Positions 11,468 to 23,995 of a stretch of 55,500 nucleotides of DNA are shown piece after piece. Origin of the DNA: Cristatella mucedo (taxonomy: Eukaryota; Bryozoa; Phylactolaemata; Cristatellidae). The notes below the pieces were generated by a model. That model had not been told where the DNA came from. It saw only the letters and a list, made by a program, of their open reading frames with translations, and ran no database searches. Position numbers and translations under genes: made by a program. The stretch spans positions 13,817,001-13,872,500 of the forward strand of contig WPIO01000003.1 in the NCBI GenBank assembly GCA_009760855.2. The letters are read 5' to 3'. How positions within the stretch are numbered: the stretch's first letter is position 1; each line of letters starts with the position of its first letter.

Positions 11468-11826
11468 TGTTATCGACGTACGAACTCGGTGCGCGGCATG
11501 AGCTTCGAAACTAGTGTCACCAGTACCGGCTGCTTCTACTGTTGTAATTAGCGCAGCGCCGGTCACTAGTAAATACCTCACCTGCGGCCAATGATTATGC
11601 CCTTGACACAGCTCGGCCTACTCCTAAGCTGTGGCCAGTAGATAAGCCATTGACGCAGCACAGCGTCAGGCCACTAATGTACGTTATACTTCCCGGCGCA
11701 GCGGCTGTGATTCATCGAGCTCTCATATATGTACGCGTTGAGAGAAATAAAAAGAGAGTCTCGTTTACTGCTCACGTCCGCGCTGTGTCTCTGTAAAACT
11801 CAACTAGAACTACCCTACGCCGGAGC
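11468..11826 (+). repeat. Possible solo LTR-like segment
   Basis: The segment begins TGTTATCGACGTAC and ends CGGAGCCACA. It contains a TATA-like CATATATGTACG near 11725, then AATAAAAAGAGAG (poly(A)-signal-like) near 11746, and a pyrimidine/CG-rich end. This is the order expected of a small LTR with TG...CA ends. I see no target duplication at its borders and no retrotransposon coding region nearby, so the call is weak. Confidence 0.25.
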
Positions 11827-11829
11827 CAC

Positions 11830-14525
11830 AGCAGTACTGCACCAGGCAATGGCTATCTGCCAGTAATCGTGCTTGTGTGTCCTTGATAGACGTTGGGAAA
11901 TGGTTAGGCACTATGATTGTATTTGCTTGAGCTTCTTGCTCATAGGTCATTCTAGTTGATCATAAGGCCTGAGCAAATCTTTGGGTTAGGATGTCCGCTG
12001 GCAGGCGTTAAAGGCGAGGTGTCGTGGTAATCAAAACACAGCCTTGGGAAAGTTGCCGCTAGTTCTGTCAGGCAGCAACGTTAATTTCTCGTATTGCTTG
12101 CAACTATCGATAGGCATTGTCTATAGAGCGTAGACTTCAGGCTTTCCATATCGAGTGCAACATGATTTCTTTAAGAGATTTCGATTGACTCTTGTGGTCA
12201 TTACCTGTCATATTCCAATAACTCTGGTTAACCAAAAAACCAACGTAGTCTGGTATTCCTACACGGTTTCGGACACAAAATTATCAGCACGATTTAGCTT
12301 TCGGTCAGATTTCACACCACAAATCAGAAGAAATCACTCGCCGTACGGCGTTACATCTTTGCTTAACATTAAAAAGCTTGAAAACAGAACCACCCACATC
12401 GCGACTAGGCATGTGACATAGGATGATAAAGGGCGACGTCTTTTGTTTTAGCAATCAAAATATACAGGTACACGTACTAGGCTGGTAGGGTGCAGAATCA
12501 TCTCGAGTACAAGGACTTCCGACTTCTACGGGGATTGTTAATTGGGCATGCATCGATATACATTAATTAGGCAAGTCACTCATTGTTAGAAGTTTACTCT
12601 TTGGCAATCATTACAGTTTATTTTCGACTGACACATCATTAGCATTAAATACCGAAAGTACCACGATCGAAGGTCTTCCTATTCGCGCTACTATACGACC
12701 GACAAAAGTCATGTGATGAGCTCGTATAGCGTGTGTGGCTTGCCTCCAATGTAATTTACCGTGCTACGCGACACCAAATGTAAGGTATGAAAGTGGTGGG
12801 CTGTTGCTCCATTGCTGCGCCATGCCTAAAGCATGCATAGACACGCTGGTTATCACCAGCAGGCTTACCCCGAATTTATTTGTTACTACCAGCTTAACCT
12901 GACTCGATCCGTATTAAAAGCTACCGATGCACAGCCAATACAGTCTAGCACAACTCGATTTTGAGTGTGCCTACTTACGCATTTTTAATTTTAAATTGTA
13001 GACGAATGATTGATGAACTATTTGAATCACATGTATGTAAGGTTTTGAAAAGCAACAGAACATCTTCCTCAAATGGTGTACAGGAGAAAATTGGTTGGTA
13101 ATGCAGGCTAAAATAATTTGAACATAGCTATTTGTGGTAATTGAAATCACTTGCTTAATAATTTGTATTCACTCTCTCAACTTGAATAGGTCAACAATAC
13201 ATTCTTACATAAATAAAATGAGCTCCAATCGACAATTAAGTAATATAAGATAAAGGAAGGGAATTCGGCAAGTCCTTCGAAGTCTGGGAGTAATTGGATC
13301 TAAGGGACTTTGATTCGGTAATACCCAAAGATGTCTCCGATCCCTGGTATACAACCATTCATTCATTCGTGAACATTGCAGTAGTAGTTGCATAAAATGG
13401 CTACTGCAACCAGGTCTGAAAGACAGGCTTGCGGCTAATGCTAGAAGTGTGCGGATTTGCTCTTAAAAGCTCAAAATTCTTTCATGGCACACTTGGAGGC
13501 TAGCCTCCTGCAAATCGTGAACAGGCGAAAAGGGTGAGGCTAAGTTTATTCTCCGGCTGAGAGCGAAATGTTCCAGCCGTACGATTACTCTATTTTCAAG
13601 GCTGGAACGCTGCTTCCTTGGATGTATTCCTCCATGGGGTAACTACTAAAGGACCACTCTAGAGCGAAAATTATTTCTGCCCCGGGCGTGCATAACAGGA
13701 ATTTACTGTGCCCTTCATAGTCACAGCCTTCCGGCGATGCGACTTGCCTAATTTAACAAGGCCTGGGCTGGGGGGCTCCTATGTGAGATTGGGCAGCTGA
13801 TATCCGGTCACGGGTCGGGAGTACTTTATTGAGCATTACAGCGAGTCTCAGCCACGTGCTTTTGCTGCCGCGTGCTGCTCGTTCTTGTTCTACTATTGCG
13901 AGTTCTCGTTGCTTTGCACAGTCAGACAGGCTGCTCTCGGGCGCTCTAACTTTGAAAAAGGAAAGCTGGTCTGACAGCTCGTCGCCTGCCGCGCGGAGGC
14001 AAACCGGAGGACATTGACAAGTCGGCGTGCTTGCACGAACGAGCTCGAGTGATCGTGCTCACCGGAAGCTTCCACGTTCGTGCGCCCAGCACTAAAAATA
14101 GGATCATTGGATGCAGACTAACAAAGCCTGCAGAACGGGCGCTTTTGATGTGAAAAAGAACAAGCATTCAGACGTTTGCATTTCTAAGCGAACCCCAGGA
14201 AACTACTTCAACAAGGTAGAGGACGATTACATGCTGCATGCCATTTCCCACTCCCAGTTGGGTTTGGGGTGTTCACATCTATCAGCCGAGCCTATATAAT
14301 TTTTGAGTGTGGGTGTGAGACCGTGAGTCCGTGAATGAGTCCATGGAACCAGCAAACACAGGTCGCTAACGTCACACTTACCTTTCGCCTTTTGATATTT
14401 TGAGTACAGCTAGAATGGTACCACTATGACGTGTGCAACTTAAAAAAATATCAGGGAGATACCTTATTAATTTGTATTTATTCAGCTATTGCTACTTCAG
14501 CTATAACTCAATTAGAACATAGAAG
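11830..14525. other. No recognised gene over about 2.7 kb
   Basis: Short frames on both strands only (the longest, 12155-12421 and 13205-13393, are unremarkable). No repeat family seen elsewhere in the window is detected here. It may be unique intergenic or intronic DNA. Confidence 0.45.
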
Positions 14526-14529
14526 TGCG

Positions 14530-15300
14530 CATTGAATTATAAAGTTGCTATAGTAACACATTTGTATAGCACCATCAGAGAACTTAAATCCCTTTCTAAG
14601 CACTATACTTATGCTGTAAAGGAAGGATGATCGTACGGTTACTAGTAACAAGCACAAAGTTAACATGCACTACGAGGCTAGTAGCAATATGCAAGGTGTC
14701 AACGTGCAAATATGGTTGGCGATAGCATGAGCAGTGAGAGCAAGCATAAGCACACAAAGGACAAGTCACAAGGACCCAGTAAATGCTGTTATAAAGAGGT
14801 GCGTGTTTAGCTTCTTTTTAAAGGTTGTGAAGTCAGGGAATGTCGTGAAACCAATCGAGATAAAAATTCCAGACTTTGGGAGCGTGCGAACTAAACACAA
14901 GGTCTGTAAAGAATTTGAGGTTGGCTGGAGGCACAGCTAAACAATTTAAGTCAAAGAGCGGCTGGCAAGATGTACAACCGGATTGGGGAGTAGTTCTGAT
15001 AGGTAGGCTGGACAAGACAATGAAGGGACCTATGAACGAGTCACAAAACCTTGAAGTCGATGCGCTGCTTAACTGGGAGCCAGTGCAGGTAGGCTAAAAG
15101 TAGTGTAAAGTGGCAACTGCGACGCTCACGGCAGAAAAGTCTAGCTGCAGAGTTTTGCACCAACTGTTAGCGCCTGATTTAATAGACCGGTCGACATGCA
15201 AGCAGTGAGTTGGCAGCTGCAAGTGCTGTTACCAATGTGGTGGCTTCCACGTCCCGACAGAAATAAGCCGCAAACGCAGCACTCGTAATCTCGTAATGGT
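14530..15300 (-). mobile_element. LINE A copy, minus, 3' half
   Basis: On plus, GTATAGCACCATCAGAGAAC starts the 3' tail, then GTTAACATGC... GCATAAGCACACAAAGG. The coding end is read on minus as NLKFFTDLVFSSHAPKVWN (compare NLKSFGDRAFSSYASKAWN in the copy at 33285) and further decayed HW/WLPV parts to about 15190. Stops and gaps show it is dead. Confidence 0.78.
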
Positions 15301-16380
15301 GCTAGTCTCAGCCGACGCATGACCAAAACTGGTGATGCCTGAACCTTGCATCACGGCTAGCGACTTGCGAATGCTGCATCGATGCACGCAGATGTGCCGA
15401 CAGGAGTGAGAATACGGCTGCGACGAGAGCGCCCGTACCTCAATATATCAAGTCAGTATCCACGATGTAGAGAAGTCTAGTTAACAGCAATGGATGGTAG
15501 CATGAGTTCAACCGCGGCCATGACATACACCGACTGCTCCGTGGCCTGGAGCTCAAGTCAGCTCAAATGCCAATACCGTGTCCGGAAGCATGACTGCCAG
15601 CCCAATACACAGCTTCCGCTTTTATGCGGCCTTGGCTATAGAATATTGCATAATCTGCTTTTAGCCGTTTTAATTCAGTAACCGCGAACACTGAATGTCA
15701 GTCATAACCTGGCATATTAAGCACGCCACCGTTTCAGTGTTATTAGCCGTTAAGGCTTTTCTGTCACTATATACAGGCCAGTGAGGCTATTTGATCACAT
15801 AACCTTTACTTTGGCTTTACATTTTGAGCGGAGGTTTTTGGAAATCGTTAATTAATTACATATGAAGCGCATTCTCCCTGTACAGGATAGTCTGGAGTAT
15901 AATTGAGCTAGCCCTGCCAGCATCTGTTATTTGGTATCTGACATCGGTTTGTGCCTGCTGTTCGTGTTGGAACAGCGAGCAAGAATTTCGGAGAGACCAT
16001 TATCGTGCCGGCTTCCACGTCAAGGTTAAGTACTAATTTAGCTTAAGCAAATTGCAACTACATATTCGGCGAATTTACTGTCGCGTCCTTGACCCGTTGA
16101 ATGAATGCTCGATCGAATATATTTCGGGCTTCTCATTCCCTGTCTGCTAGATACGTGACACAAATACTGAGCCACGAGCTAATTAATTAAGCAAGACAAT
16201 TCACTGCGCATTAAATTGAGCACAATTTTGCAATGAGAAATTATCAACGATGCGCCGCTGCGGCAGATTGTGAGCTACAGTCTTTCCCAATGAAATTTTC
16301 CAAAATCAAAGTCTGCTCAGGCAAGATTCCCACAACCATTTATGCGTTTGTGGCATTGCACCGAGCTACTGAAATTCCAT
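15301..16380 (+). other. Mostly unassigned; S2 SINE tail scrap at 15737-15800
   Basis: GTTATTAGCCGTTAAGGCTT TTCTGTCACTATATACAGGC near 15740 parallels the S2 tail (GGTGATAGCCGTAAAGGCTC TTCTGTCGCTATGC). I see nothing else supported here. Confidence 0.4.
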
Positions 16381-16384
16381 TTAT

Positions 16385-17030
16385 TTGTGGACTAGCGGCT
16401 ATGCCCTGAATCATCTGCAAGTGGTGCAAAGCGTAGCCGCTCGGCAGGCCTGTCGTCAACCGACTACACGATACGTCATACCGCTTCCGTCAGAGCTTCA
16501 CTGGTTCCCTATTGAGCATCGAATCGCCCTAAAAGTTCCCTCTAAGGGCCAATAGGTCAATTCATTCGCTTGCTACAGTCTGCCCATCTGACCCTCTTGC
16601 TTCTCCAGTCCAGCTCTCGCACCATTCGCTCCTAGTCTGACAAGTCGCCTGGCCGTTCCTTGCACTAAATTTAAATCGTTCCGATCGCTTCAGACTCGGT
16701 TACCACCTGAAACGACTTTTCATTCAAGTCTTAGCTAAAGACGCATCTTTTATGCTAAGCTCTTCATGTTTAGAAGTGAACTTGCCTCTTTGTTCCTGTT
16801 ATGATTTGCGTGCTTAACCATGCACAAATCACACTATTTTACTAACCAGGGGTTCCACCAACTGGCCTCCCCGAGTGTCTTGTTGTGTGCGCATGCATGC
16901 TGGCCTAAAGCACGACACTCATGTGCTATCTCATGCTTGTTTAGGAACGATAGCATGCATGCCATTAACCTTGTGCTATTGCTTTTCTTTTAGAGAGTTG
17001 TAAAGCGCCCGTATAGAGATTTCTTACGCA
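16385..17030 (+). mobile_element. LINE A-like fragment, degraded
   Basis: In frame pieces, LNHLQVVQSVAARQ, then a LPSELHWFPIEHRIALKVP block near 16480-16530, and the tail GTAAAGCGCCCGTATAGAGA near 17005. This is the usual order of the reverse transcriptase C-terminus. It is more diverged from the other A copies, so it could be a subfamily. Confidence 0.6.
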
Positions 17031-17034
17031 ACGA

Positions 17035-17295
17035 CAACTACTCTCCTACTGCCGACTATGGCACATCTTTTTCAGCGGTCCTGAACTGCTACTTCTATGC
17101 TACTCACTACCTCAACTGCTCTCCTGATTCTGCTATGGTTCCCACTTTCTCTTTGTTGCGTGAGACGAAGTCTGTTGGCTACCGAATGCGTACCGAAAGC
17201 CGCTTAGGCTGTGAGTGCGCTATACAAAACTCTCCTGCGTAACACCCACATGGTCTTTATGACTTTGTGGAGTTACTGACGGAGATACACATACT
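17035..17295 (+). mobile_element. LINE B 3' end
   Basis: It begins with GACAACTACTCTCCTACTGC CGACTATGGC and runs through the full B 3' series to TGACGGAGATACACATAC. It is almost the same as the copy at 11160. Confidence 0.82.
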
Positions 17296-17319
17296 CTCAG
17301 AGTGCCATACAAACTATCA

Positions 17320-17372
17320 ATTTGCTATTATTATTGTTAATTTCTATTATTATTATTGCTATTATTATTATT
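17320..17372. repeat. (ATT)n microsatellite
   Basis: An ATT/TTA-rich run with several interruptions, following a LINE B end and a short CR1-like tail segment. Confidence 0.8.
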
Positions 17373-18325
17373 AACAGCTTATGCTTGTGAAAATTTACGG
17401 GAAATGTCACGTGCCGCTTTTGCTTCTTCCTCAGTCTCTCTTACACGTTGCTGCTGGTAAGAACATCTCCTTTAAGCTTTTAATCTTCCAGGATCTTGAT
17501 TGGTATTCATCAAAAGAATATAATGGCTGTGAATTTAAAGTCAACCATTAATTCACAGCCGTTTAAAGAAAATGTTGAATGCAAAGCACAGCAGCACAAC
17601 TGCAAAACTTGCTTTAAACAAATCTGGCAGCTTTCAAATACGCCAACTCAAGTACTCCGGTAGAAAGCGTCGTAAGCGCTCGGTGACAGTCACGTAGGTC
17701 GTAGTGCAGAGAGCTCAAACTGCTGGAATAACATGCCCATTATTTGAACAACCCTTTTTAAGCTTATAGTCTTTCGAAGTTATAGAATTTGTATTTCAAC
17801 GTCCAATTTCAACTATTAGCACATATGCAAATAATAGAATCATCCCCCTTATCCTTTTTGGCACTCGCTATTGCTGTACCCCAATGTACCTACTATAAAT
17901 TCATCACGAAGGACTCAGTGTATATGTGATGTCAGTGATTGCGACTTACGGACTCACAAACTTAGCTTTTATAAGGGTACTTAATTAATTTGCTTCAAAT
18001 TATTTGGGCCATTAGACGTGAGCAATATTTACTAACTCTTTAAACAAGACAAGTAAAAACAAAATGAAGCAAACAGGACAGAAAATCTGAAAGAGCAGTG
18101 TCAACTGCAGGCAGCCGTCGAATGATTATTTTATTGCAGTGCCAACTGGGTCTTTTCTGAATGGGCAACATCCTCGTTTAAAATGTGATTGCACCGCAGT
18201 GAAGCGCTATCTGATTGCTTACATCAATCATATACTGCATGATCAAATAATCGTACTATCGATGCATGATTAATGCAGTCCTGTACTACTTCGTTCTTTC
18301 ACGCTCGTTTGCTGAGCCTTGAGCT
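17373..18325. other. No recognised gene; short inverted repeat at 17520-17565
   Basis: GGCTGTGAATTTAAAG near 17525 is answered by ATTAATTCACAGCC about 20 bases on, giving a small hairpin. No coding region is supported. Confidence 0.4.
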
Positions 18326-18329
18326 GTGT

Positions 18330-18475
18330 ACTGCCACTGCTGGCTCTGTGTAGCAACCAGGATACACACCCATGGCTTGCGGATTTTTGAGAGGCTTGCA
18401 GATTAATGTACGAGACGAGTTCCCACGCAGGATTTGAATCCAATTTGCCTGTCGTCAAGCTTCATATACGCTGTC
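18330..18475 (-). mobile_element. tRNA-like SINE fragment, possible
   Basis: Reverse complement holds GATTCAAATCCTGCGTGGGA (B-box like) after AAGCTTGACGACAGGC. The remainder does not clearly match S1 or S2, so it may be a third tRNA-headed family. Confidence 0.3.
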
Positions 18476-18499
18476 TCTTAGCTTGATTTTTGAAGTCCG

Positions 18500-19080
18500 T
18501 TACCGTTAGCTACGGCTGGCCGCCGCCGTCGGTGGCTGGGTGTGAATCACCCGAACCGCCCGAGCGTTACATTCCATTGCCCAGAACGCTCACCTCCGGG
18601 GTCAGCTCTCACGCCCTACAGAGGTTCGCTCGAGCTACCTGCCAGCTTGGTCTCCCCCCCTAATTGGTGCATTGGTCGCAGGACCCGTCTTGGAAGTACG
18701 TTACACGAGTCCGCTCGCCTGTGCGGACGCTGTCACTTCCTCTATTCTCGTCTACTTTGGAGCTGCCGACCCGACGCCAGCGACCACCCAAAGCCCTGCA
18801 ATGCCGACCGATCCGCTCGAAGAAGTCATCGCACAATCCGTCCACGGGGCGTCTTTTTTTCGTCGCGCTCCTCTTGCGTTGTGCACCACCGCAGCTTGAC
18901 ACATCGTGTGAGGCAAGTTGAAGGGCACGTAGAGGTCCCTGACTTCTCATTTCTGGGTGTAAGGTCAGGACAGGATGCGTGCAGGTAAGCGTGGTCTCTA
19001 GCGCATAAAATGTGAGATTTAGGCTCTTCACCCGCAGTTTAATGCAGTATATACTGTTCGAAAAAGCTCTCAAGTTAATC
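18500..19080. other. GC-rich block with overlapping open frames, unassigned
   Basis: Plus frames 18542-18988 (148 codons), 18664-18921 and 18672-18899, and minus 18660-19073 (137 codons), are all open at once. This is typical of GC-rich sequence lacking stops rather than of a gene. The frame at 18672 (DAVTSSILVYFGAADPTPAT) has the mildest composition, but I cannot assign a family. An exon or a CpG-rich regulatory region remains possible. Confidence 0.3.
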
Positions 19081-19221
19081 TAAAACCATGCCATTTAACT
19101 CTTACTCGTTTCATCAATTCATTTTAGCTGTTAAGTTCAAGTTTGAAATCATTTTTGCAAGTTGTGTGCTTCTTTCTGACTGAGCGCCACACGGAAACCT
19201 ATTCGGCACACTAAACAGATA

Positions 19222-19328
19222 TACAAATATAATTCATCTTTACAGCGCCCCAAGAGAACTTAAATCTCTATTCAGGTGCTTCACATATGCCTCGGGGGCT
19301 CGAGCCCGCAACCTCAGCCAGGACTAAA
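19222..19328 (-). mobile_element. SINE S1 copy, minus, partial
   Basis: Plus text ACAGCGCCCCAAGAGAACTT AAATCTCTATTCAGGTGCTT, then CACATATGCCTCGGGGGCTC GAGCCC, is the reverse complement of the S1 tail plus B box (GGGCTCGAGCCC). Confidence 0.7.
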
Positions 19329-19329
19329 T

Positions 19330-20576
19330 TTCTTAGCCGGATAGCCCCTTTCCTTGAAACATAATGGCCACCTCGTGAGGAGTAGCCGAGCTGTGCTTTT
19401 TAGCAGTCCACATAGTTGATTTTTTAATAAAATTTTGTAGAAATTCTTCAGCCGGAGGTTTTTGAGAGGTTCAGAGAGACCGACTCGCAGCTAGAGCTCT
19501 GAAAGGGCACAGCACGAAATTTGGTTAGAATCCATCTAGGCCTGGTAGCCCCTAAGTAAGGCGGATTGTGAAGCTGTGCGTCAAAGGTGCGTCATCCGTC
19601 AACTTCTCCATTTAAAATTTCCTCGCTAACTTGAAAAAGAAAGGATAGTCTTTTGTTGCGGAAGCAGACCAGTTATCTGCATCTTAAATGTACTCGTTTG
19701 CAGAGCGTGTAGCTACACCATAGCTCTTACCTAATAACATCGGTAGTTCAAGAGCTGCTGTGACCTCATCGAGTCAGCCGGTGCCAGCAGGCTTATAGTA
19801 ACGCCGCAGCAGCAGCCGGCGTGCAAGCTGAGCTCACCGAGAACAAGGAAGCTGGCTCTTCCGCCTTAACTCTCGAGAAACATCCTGAAGCTGCGCACCG
19901 AAGGCTCGCCGCCAAGAAAGGCTCTCTCTTTAAAATATAAGAAATGTTTTAGTTCTCCTTTTGGGAGATGCTGATGTTCCGTGCGGAATGCTCATAGCAA
20001 TGTAAACCTCTGTGAAACTACCAGCAAAAAACAAATGTTATTCGATTTAAATTTGATCGATTCGAAGTTGATCCCCGAAGGCGCACTGTTCGGCAAGCCT
20101 TCTACACTTGACTAAGACGCGTCATGGCGGTATATTTGGCCAAAGAGGACCGCTGTCACGTTGGCTGGGGGAAAGGGGAACGGCTAAAGCTCCCCGTGTC
20201 CTCACTATGCCCTTGCGGCAGACATCCAAGCGGGCAGCCGGCATACAGAGTGCCAACGATTGCTGAGCGCCTTGTGCAAAGTTGCAAGAAGAAGTCTGGC
20301 CAAGACAGAGCCTCGTCGGAGCCGCGTATTGCGTTGTTTATGTTCGCTTATTTGCCCGACCGAGACTTGCTGTAAGGATTGCTAGTTGATATCACGTGTT
20401 CACGGGTTCGCCATCATCCGTCCTCTAAAAACCAGTGACAAATACACGTTAACTTGTCGCGTAGCTTGCAGGGTTTCCCGTGAGAGCTCTTTAGAGCGAG
20501 AGCTGCGATAGAGTCAACGCTACGATTAGCTCGACGAATCTTAATGAGAAGCTTCGCGCTTAGCCGTCACTTACAA
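19330..20576. other. No recognised gene
   Basis: An 83-codon plus frame at 20124-20375 stands alone with no recognisable domain. The rest holds only short frames. Confidence 0.4.
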
Positions 20577-20605
20577 GCGACAGCCAACGTACGTTTGGCT
20601 GTCGC
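20577..20605. repeat. Perfect 11 bp inverted repeat (hairpin)
   Basis: GCGACAGCCAA and TTGGCTGTCGC flank CGTACGT, itself nearly symmetric. The stem would be GC-rich and stable. No terminator context (T-run) applies in a eukaryote. Confidence 0.85.
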
Positions 20606-21119
20606 ACTTTTCTTGTCGAAGCAGGCTTCGTCGTTAGCGGGCTCTCAGAGAGCACCAAGCCGACGACACGCTTGGGCTTAGTCTTAGGCTTTTCACACTA
20701 CGACCAGCTACCGGCGGGCAGCTCAGGAGCCTTTTCAGTCGCCGTCGCAGCTCAACGCGACTTAATGTTATCGACATCTAAAGGGGCCTTATCGTCATTT
20801 TGTTCCCCTTCTTTCTGCTCGCATGCAGCTCTGTACCTTTGCTCATCATTGGCTCAAAGACTCCCCGGGTGAATCCGCAATAGGTCACACGCAGCTGTCG
20901 AATGATTGGGGGGGGGGTCGAGCAACCTAAATCTCTGCACAATTGTAGTTAATGAGCTTTTGAAGCAGTCCCATTAATTAAGATTGTTGTAGCAATCCAT
21001 TAATCCTTGAATGCACGAATCGTACGAAGCTTCCATTTATGTTACTGCACAAGGTGTGAATAGTTAGAAAGTGAGTGCTTGCCGCTGGTGACAGAGTCTT
21101 GAATTGCTGCCAATGCCGA

Positions 21120-21179
21120 GTTCCACGAAGCAGAAAGATGAGGGCAATTGTTCCACGAAGCAGAAGGATGAGGGCTTCA
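21120..21179. repeat. 30 bp tandem duplication
   Basis: GTTCCACGAAGCAGAA(A/G)G ATGAGGGC occurs twice in direct order with few changes. In the minus 92-codon frame it gives a repeated LLLRGT motif. The frame itself is unassigned. Confidence 0.85.
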
Positions 21180-22155
21180 TAATGGAAAGCATGCGTTCCG
21201 CACAGTTTGGCACTGCTTCCGATCCCGCTGCTGCTGACTAGCTTATGTACGTCCATGCTTTATCATCGCGTGGGTGACACGACCAGCGGATTGCCATGAT
21301 TTGTGGCTGGCTAAGCATTGAAGCCAGAATGAACCCTTGCAGATGCGTTAGTAGTTTCCGACGTTCTGCGGGAACACGTACTTTGATACGGTCGCCTCTC
21401 GGTACCCTAAGAGTACCCTGGTACCCCAGTCCCCCCAGTATCCAATTGCAGAGGCGCGCCTGCTGCCGACTCGAGCTGCTGGCTTAGCAGGCAGGCCTTC
21501 AGCGCGTGCGAGCGTCCTGTAGCTGCTTCTTCTGGCGCTTGTAGTAATGTTGCTATGGCAGGTAGATGAGCGGAAACATTGAGCTCCTAATCGAGCATCG
21601 CTACTCGTCTTCCGTCCGCAATTGCTTTTTATTGATAACATTAGTAATGAAGCGGCAGGTCGGAGGTCAATGGCGACGGTTGCCCCGCAAACAGCAATTG
21701 CATCAGCTCTCTAGCTTGCATTTAATAAGTGTTTAAGGGGCACGATCCAAGTTCTGTATCGATTGTGTGTTACCACTACGCGCGGTAAAGAAGCACGCAC
21801 TGGGAAAATGCGCCTACAACTTAACAGCGTTAACTTTGAAGTAACTAGCATTGGTGAGCAAATGTAAACTTGCTCGGACCTTTTTGTTTGTCGTGTTTAT
21901 GGCGGAGCGAAGCTCGGGGAAAATACCGTCGAATCATGTCGCAGCAAAGACATCCTGTTGCTACCGAGAGACATAGCAAGTACTACAATACCACTGCTTC
22001 TCTCTTACCTGCACCGGTTCATGAGCGAGCGACGCATTGACCTAGAGGTCATGCCACTACTCTTTTGTTTCGGCTTACCTATCTTAGCCAGCTACTCTAT
22101 GAATGGACCTCAGTACCACCTACTAATCTGACTAGTCATTAGTTTGGGCCGATAA
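21180..22155. other. No recognised gene
   Basis: A 97-codon minus frame (21348-21641) and a 63-codon plus frame overlap; neither is recognisable. Confidence 0.4.
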
Positions 22156-22159
22156 CCAA

Positions 22160-22400
22160 CTTTAAATCCTTCAACATGCATTCTTCCTATGTACCTAAAG
22201 CCTATAACTTGCAGCGGCACGACAGCCCGACATCCATTGACTTAAAGGCGTTAACTGAGAACCCATTGGCTCCGTATAGCATACCGTTTGTCCATGGGAA
22301 TCGTCCTTTATTTTCTTATGCATACTGCAACGACACTTACGTTTTTTCTTTCAAAGTGACTTTAAATGAATTTAGCTTAATAGAGCCAGATTAAAATCTT
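22160..22400 (+). mobile_element. Short LINE A fragment
   Basis: LKSFNMHSSYVPKAYNLQ parallels NLKSFGDRAFSSYASKAWN of the A reverse transcriptase C-terminus, followed by LKAL. The match is short and decayed. Confidence 0.4.
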
Positions 22401-22919
22401 ACATTATTGCTATTTTTTACAAGCGAGGCTTCCAAAATAGTACCTCAATAGTACTACCAGTGAAGGCGTGACCATAGTGTCCAGGTGATGTTCTGGTCGC
22501 TCACATACCATGTTGTGCCCAGGTCTATTCTCTTTAGTTCATTTCTTCTGCTTCACCACGAGCGTCTCGTGCGTTCCAACCGTTGCAGATTTCACGAAAA
22601 TCCAAGTTGGTGCGAGCGTGAGCGTCGTATACAGAGACTGAAAAAGTCAAGACCCATTTACAGTATTTTTGACGATTTTCGCTCATAGCACACAAGAAGT
22701 CATGTACTTTCGTTCATTGAAACGCTTGCTCCTGCCGTCCTTGCTCCCAAACCCGGGCCAGCAGCCGCTGTAGCTTCGCTGGTGACATCACGATTATGTT
22801 TGTTATCGTTTTGCTAGTATCGCTCAAATGCATTATTACATGCGACTGCTTCTGACGTAGATAATGAATTGGGTATCTTTACCGGGAAGCCCAAACGAAG
22901 TAAGAGAAGGGCGGCAGGT
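22401..22919. other. No recognised gene
   Basis: One 67-codon plus frame (22485-22688) is present without recognisable features. Confidence 0.4.

Positions 22920-23002
<83 letters not shown>
22920..23002. repeat. (CT)n microsatellite, about 83 bp
   Basis: An uninterrupted CT run. Ser-Leu/Arg-Glu frames over it are artefacts. Confidence 0.98.
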
Positions 23003-23004
<2 letters not shown>

Positions 23005-23870
23005 GCAATTCCTCCCACTTTTTTTGCGCCACTCTCTTACAAGCACTGCATTAAGCCACCCTGACTTAGTGGTCGTCGGGAGGAATTAAAACCTCTCGCT
23101 GCTCTTACAGTGTGCCCATTGAATATGAGTTGGATTTACGGCCAATGCTAAGAATACTTGATAAGAATCATAAAGACAACCTTGACGTGATGACATTCAC
23201 TCGTGGATTGCAGCAAACTTCCTTGCTCTGGGTGATCCTCACATTCATTTTGGTAATCTCACTGATCCCTTAGGTGCCAACTTTTATACGCATGCCGAAT
23301 CTTTTCTCTCGTGGCTCATGTGCACGACAACATTCACAAATAAGGTCACACATGCGATTAACTATTCTTCCACAGTTGTACTCTGTTGACTCGAACTATA
23401 AATATATATTTCGCAGCCAACCGCATAAGCCGATCTCCTTCAGGCTGCCGATTGGTTTCACTTCGATATACCAAATCTCCGAAACTGTGAATCACAAAAT
23501 CTCAAGACGCTTAAAATTGATCCTGCCTGCACAAACATCTCCCTCACCCCTCGGCGCTTTAAATCCCTCATCTGAGCTGACTTCTAATCTCTATCCAACG
23601 GCACTGCTTGAATGCTGCGATGCTACTCTAGCCGACGTCGTGGACGAGTTTCCCCTTCTCACTACGCACGATATGCACCGTCGCCCAGATGGCCTATGAC
23701 TCTCCGCAGACATCATACTAGCTCATATAAAAATTATTAACAGCAAGCTTAAAAAAAAAACATTTAAATGGACTGGACTGATTGTCCGTCGACTGGCTCA
23801 CGAGGAGGCGCTCGTTACGTACGTAGTACCGACCAATCCAGCTATCAGGCCGAGTCTGTCGTCTATAAGC
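23003..23870. other. Unassigned; 141-codon plus frame at 23274-23699
   Basis: The frame starts MPTFIRMPNLFSRGSC and ends in a less repetitive part (LLECCDATLADVVDEFPLL). It is longer than chance for this AT content, but I recognise no domain and see no splice-linked neighbour. It may be repeat-derived. Confidence 0.25.
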
Positions 23871-23874
23871 ACAC

Positions 23875-23995
23875 AATGGAGTCAAAAGGCAAGCTGCTCG
23901 CCTTATACGATCAAGGTTGTGGGGGCGAACCCTGCGGCATTATGTAAAGCACCCGGATCAAGACCGAGTTCTACTAGGGTGCTTCAATAATGAAT
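23875..23995 (+). mobile_element. SINE S1-like fragment
   Basis: GTTGTGGGGGCGAACCCTGC (B-box region), then AAGCACCCGGATCAAGACCG AGTTCTACTAGGGTGCTTCA, a diverged S1 tail. Confidence 0.5.
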
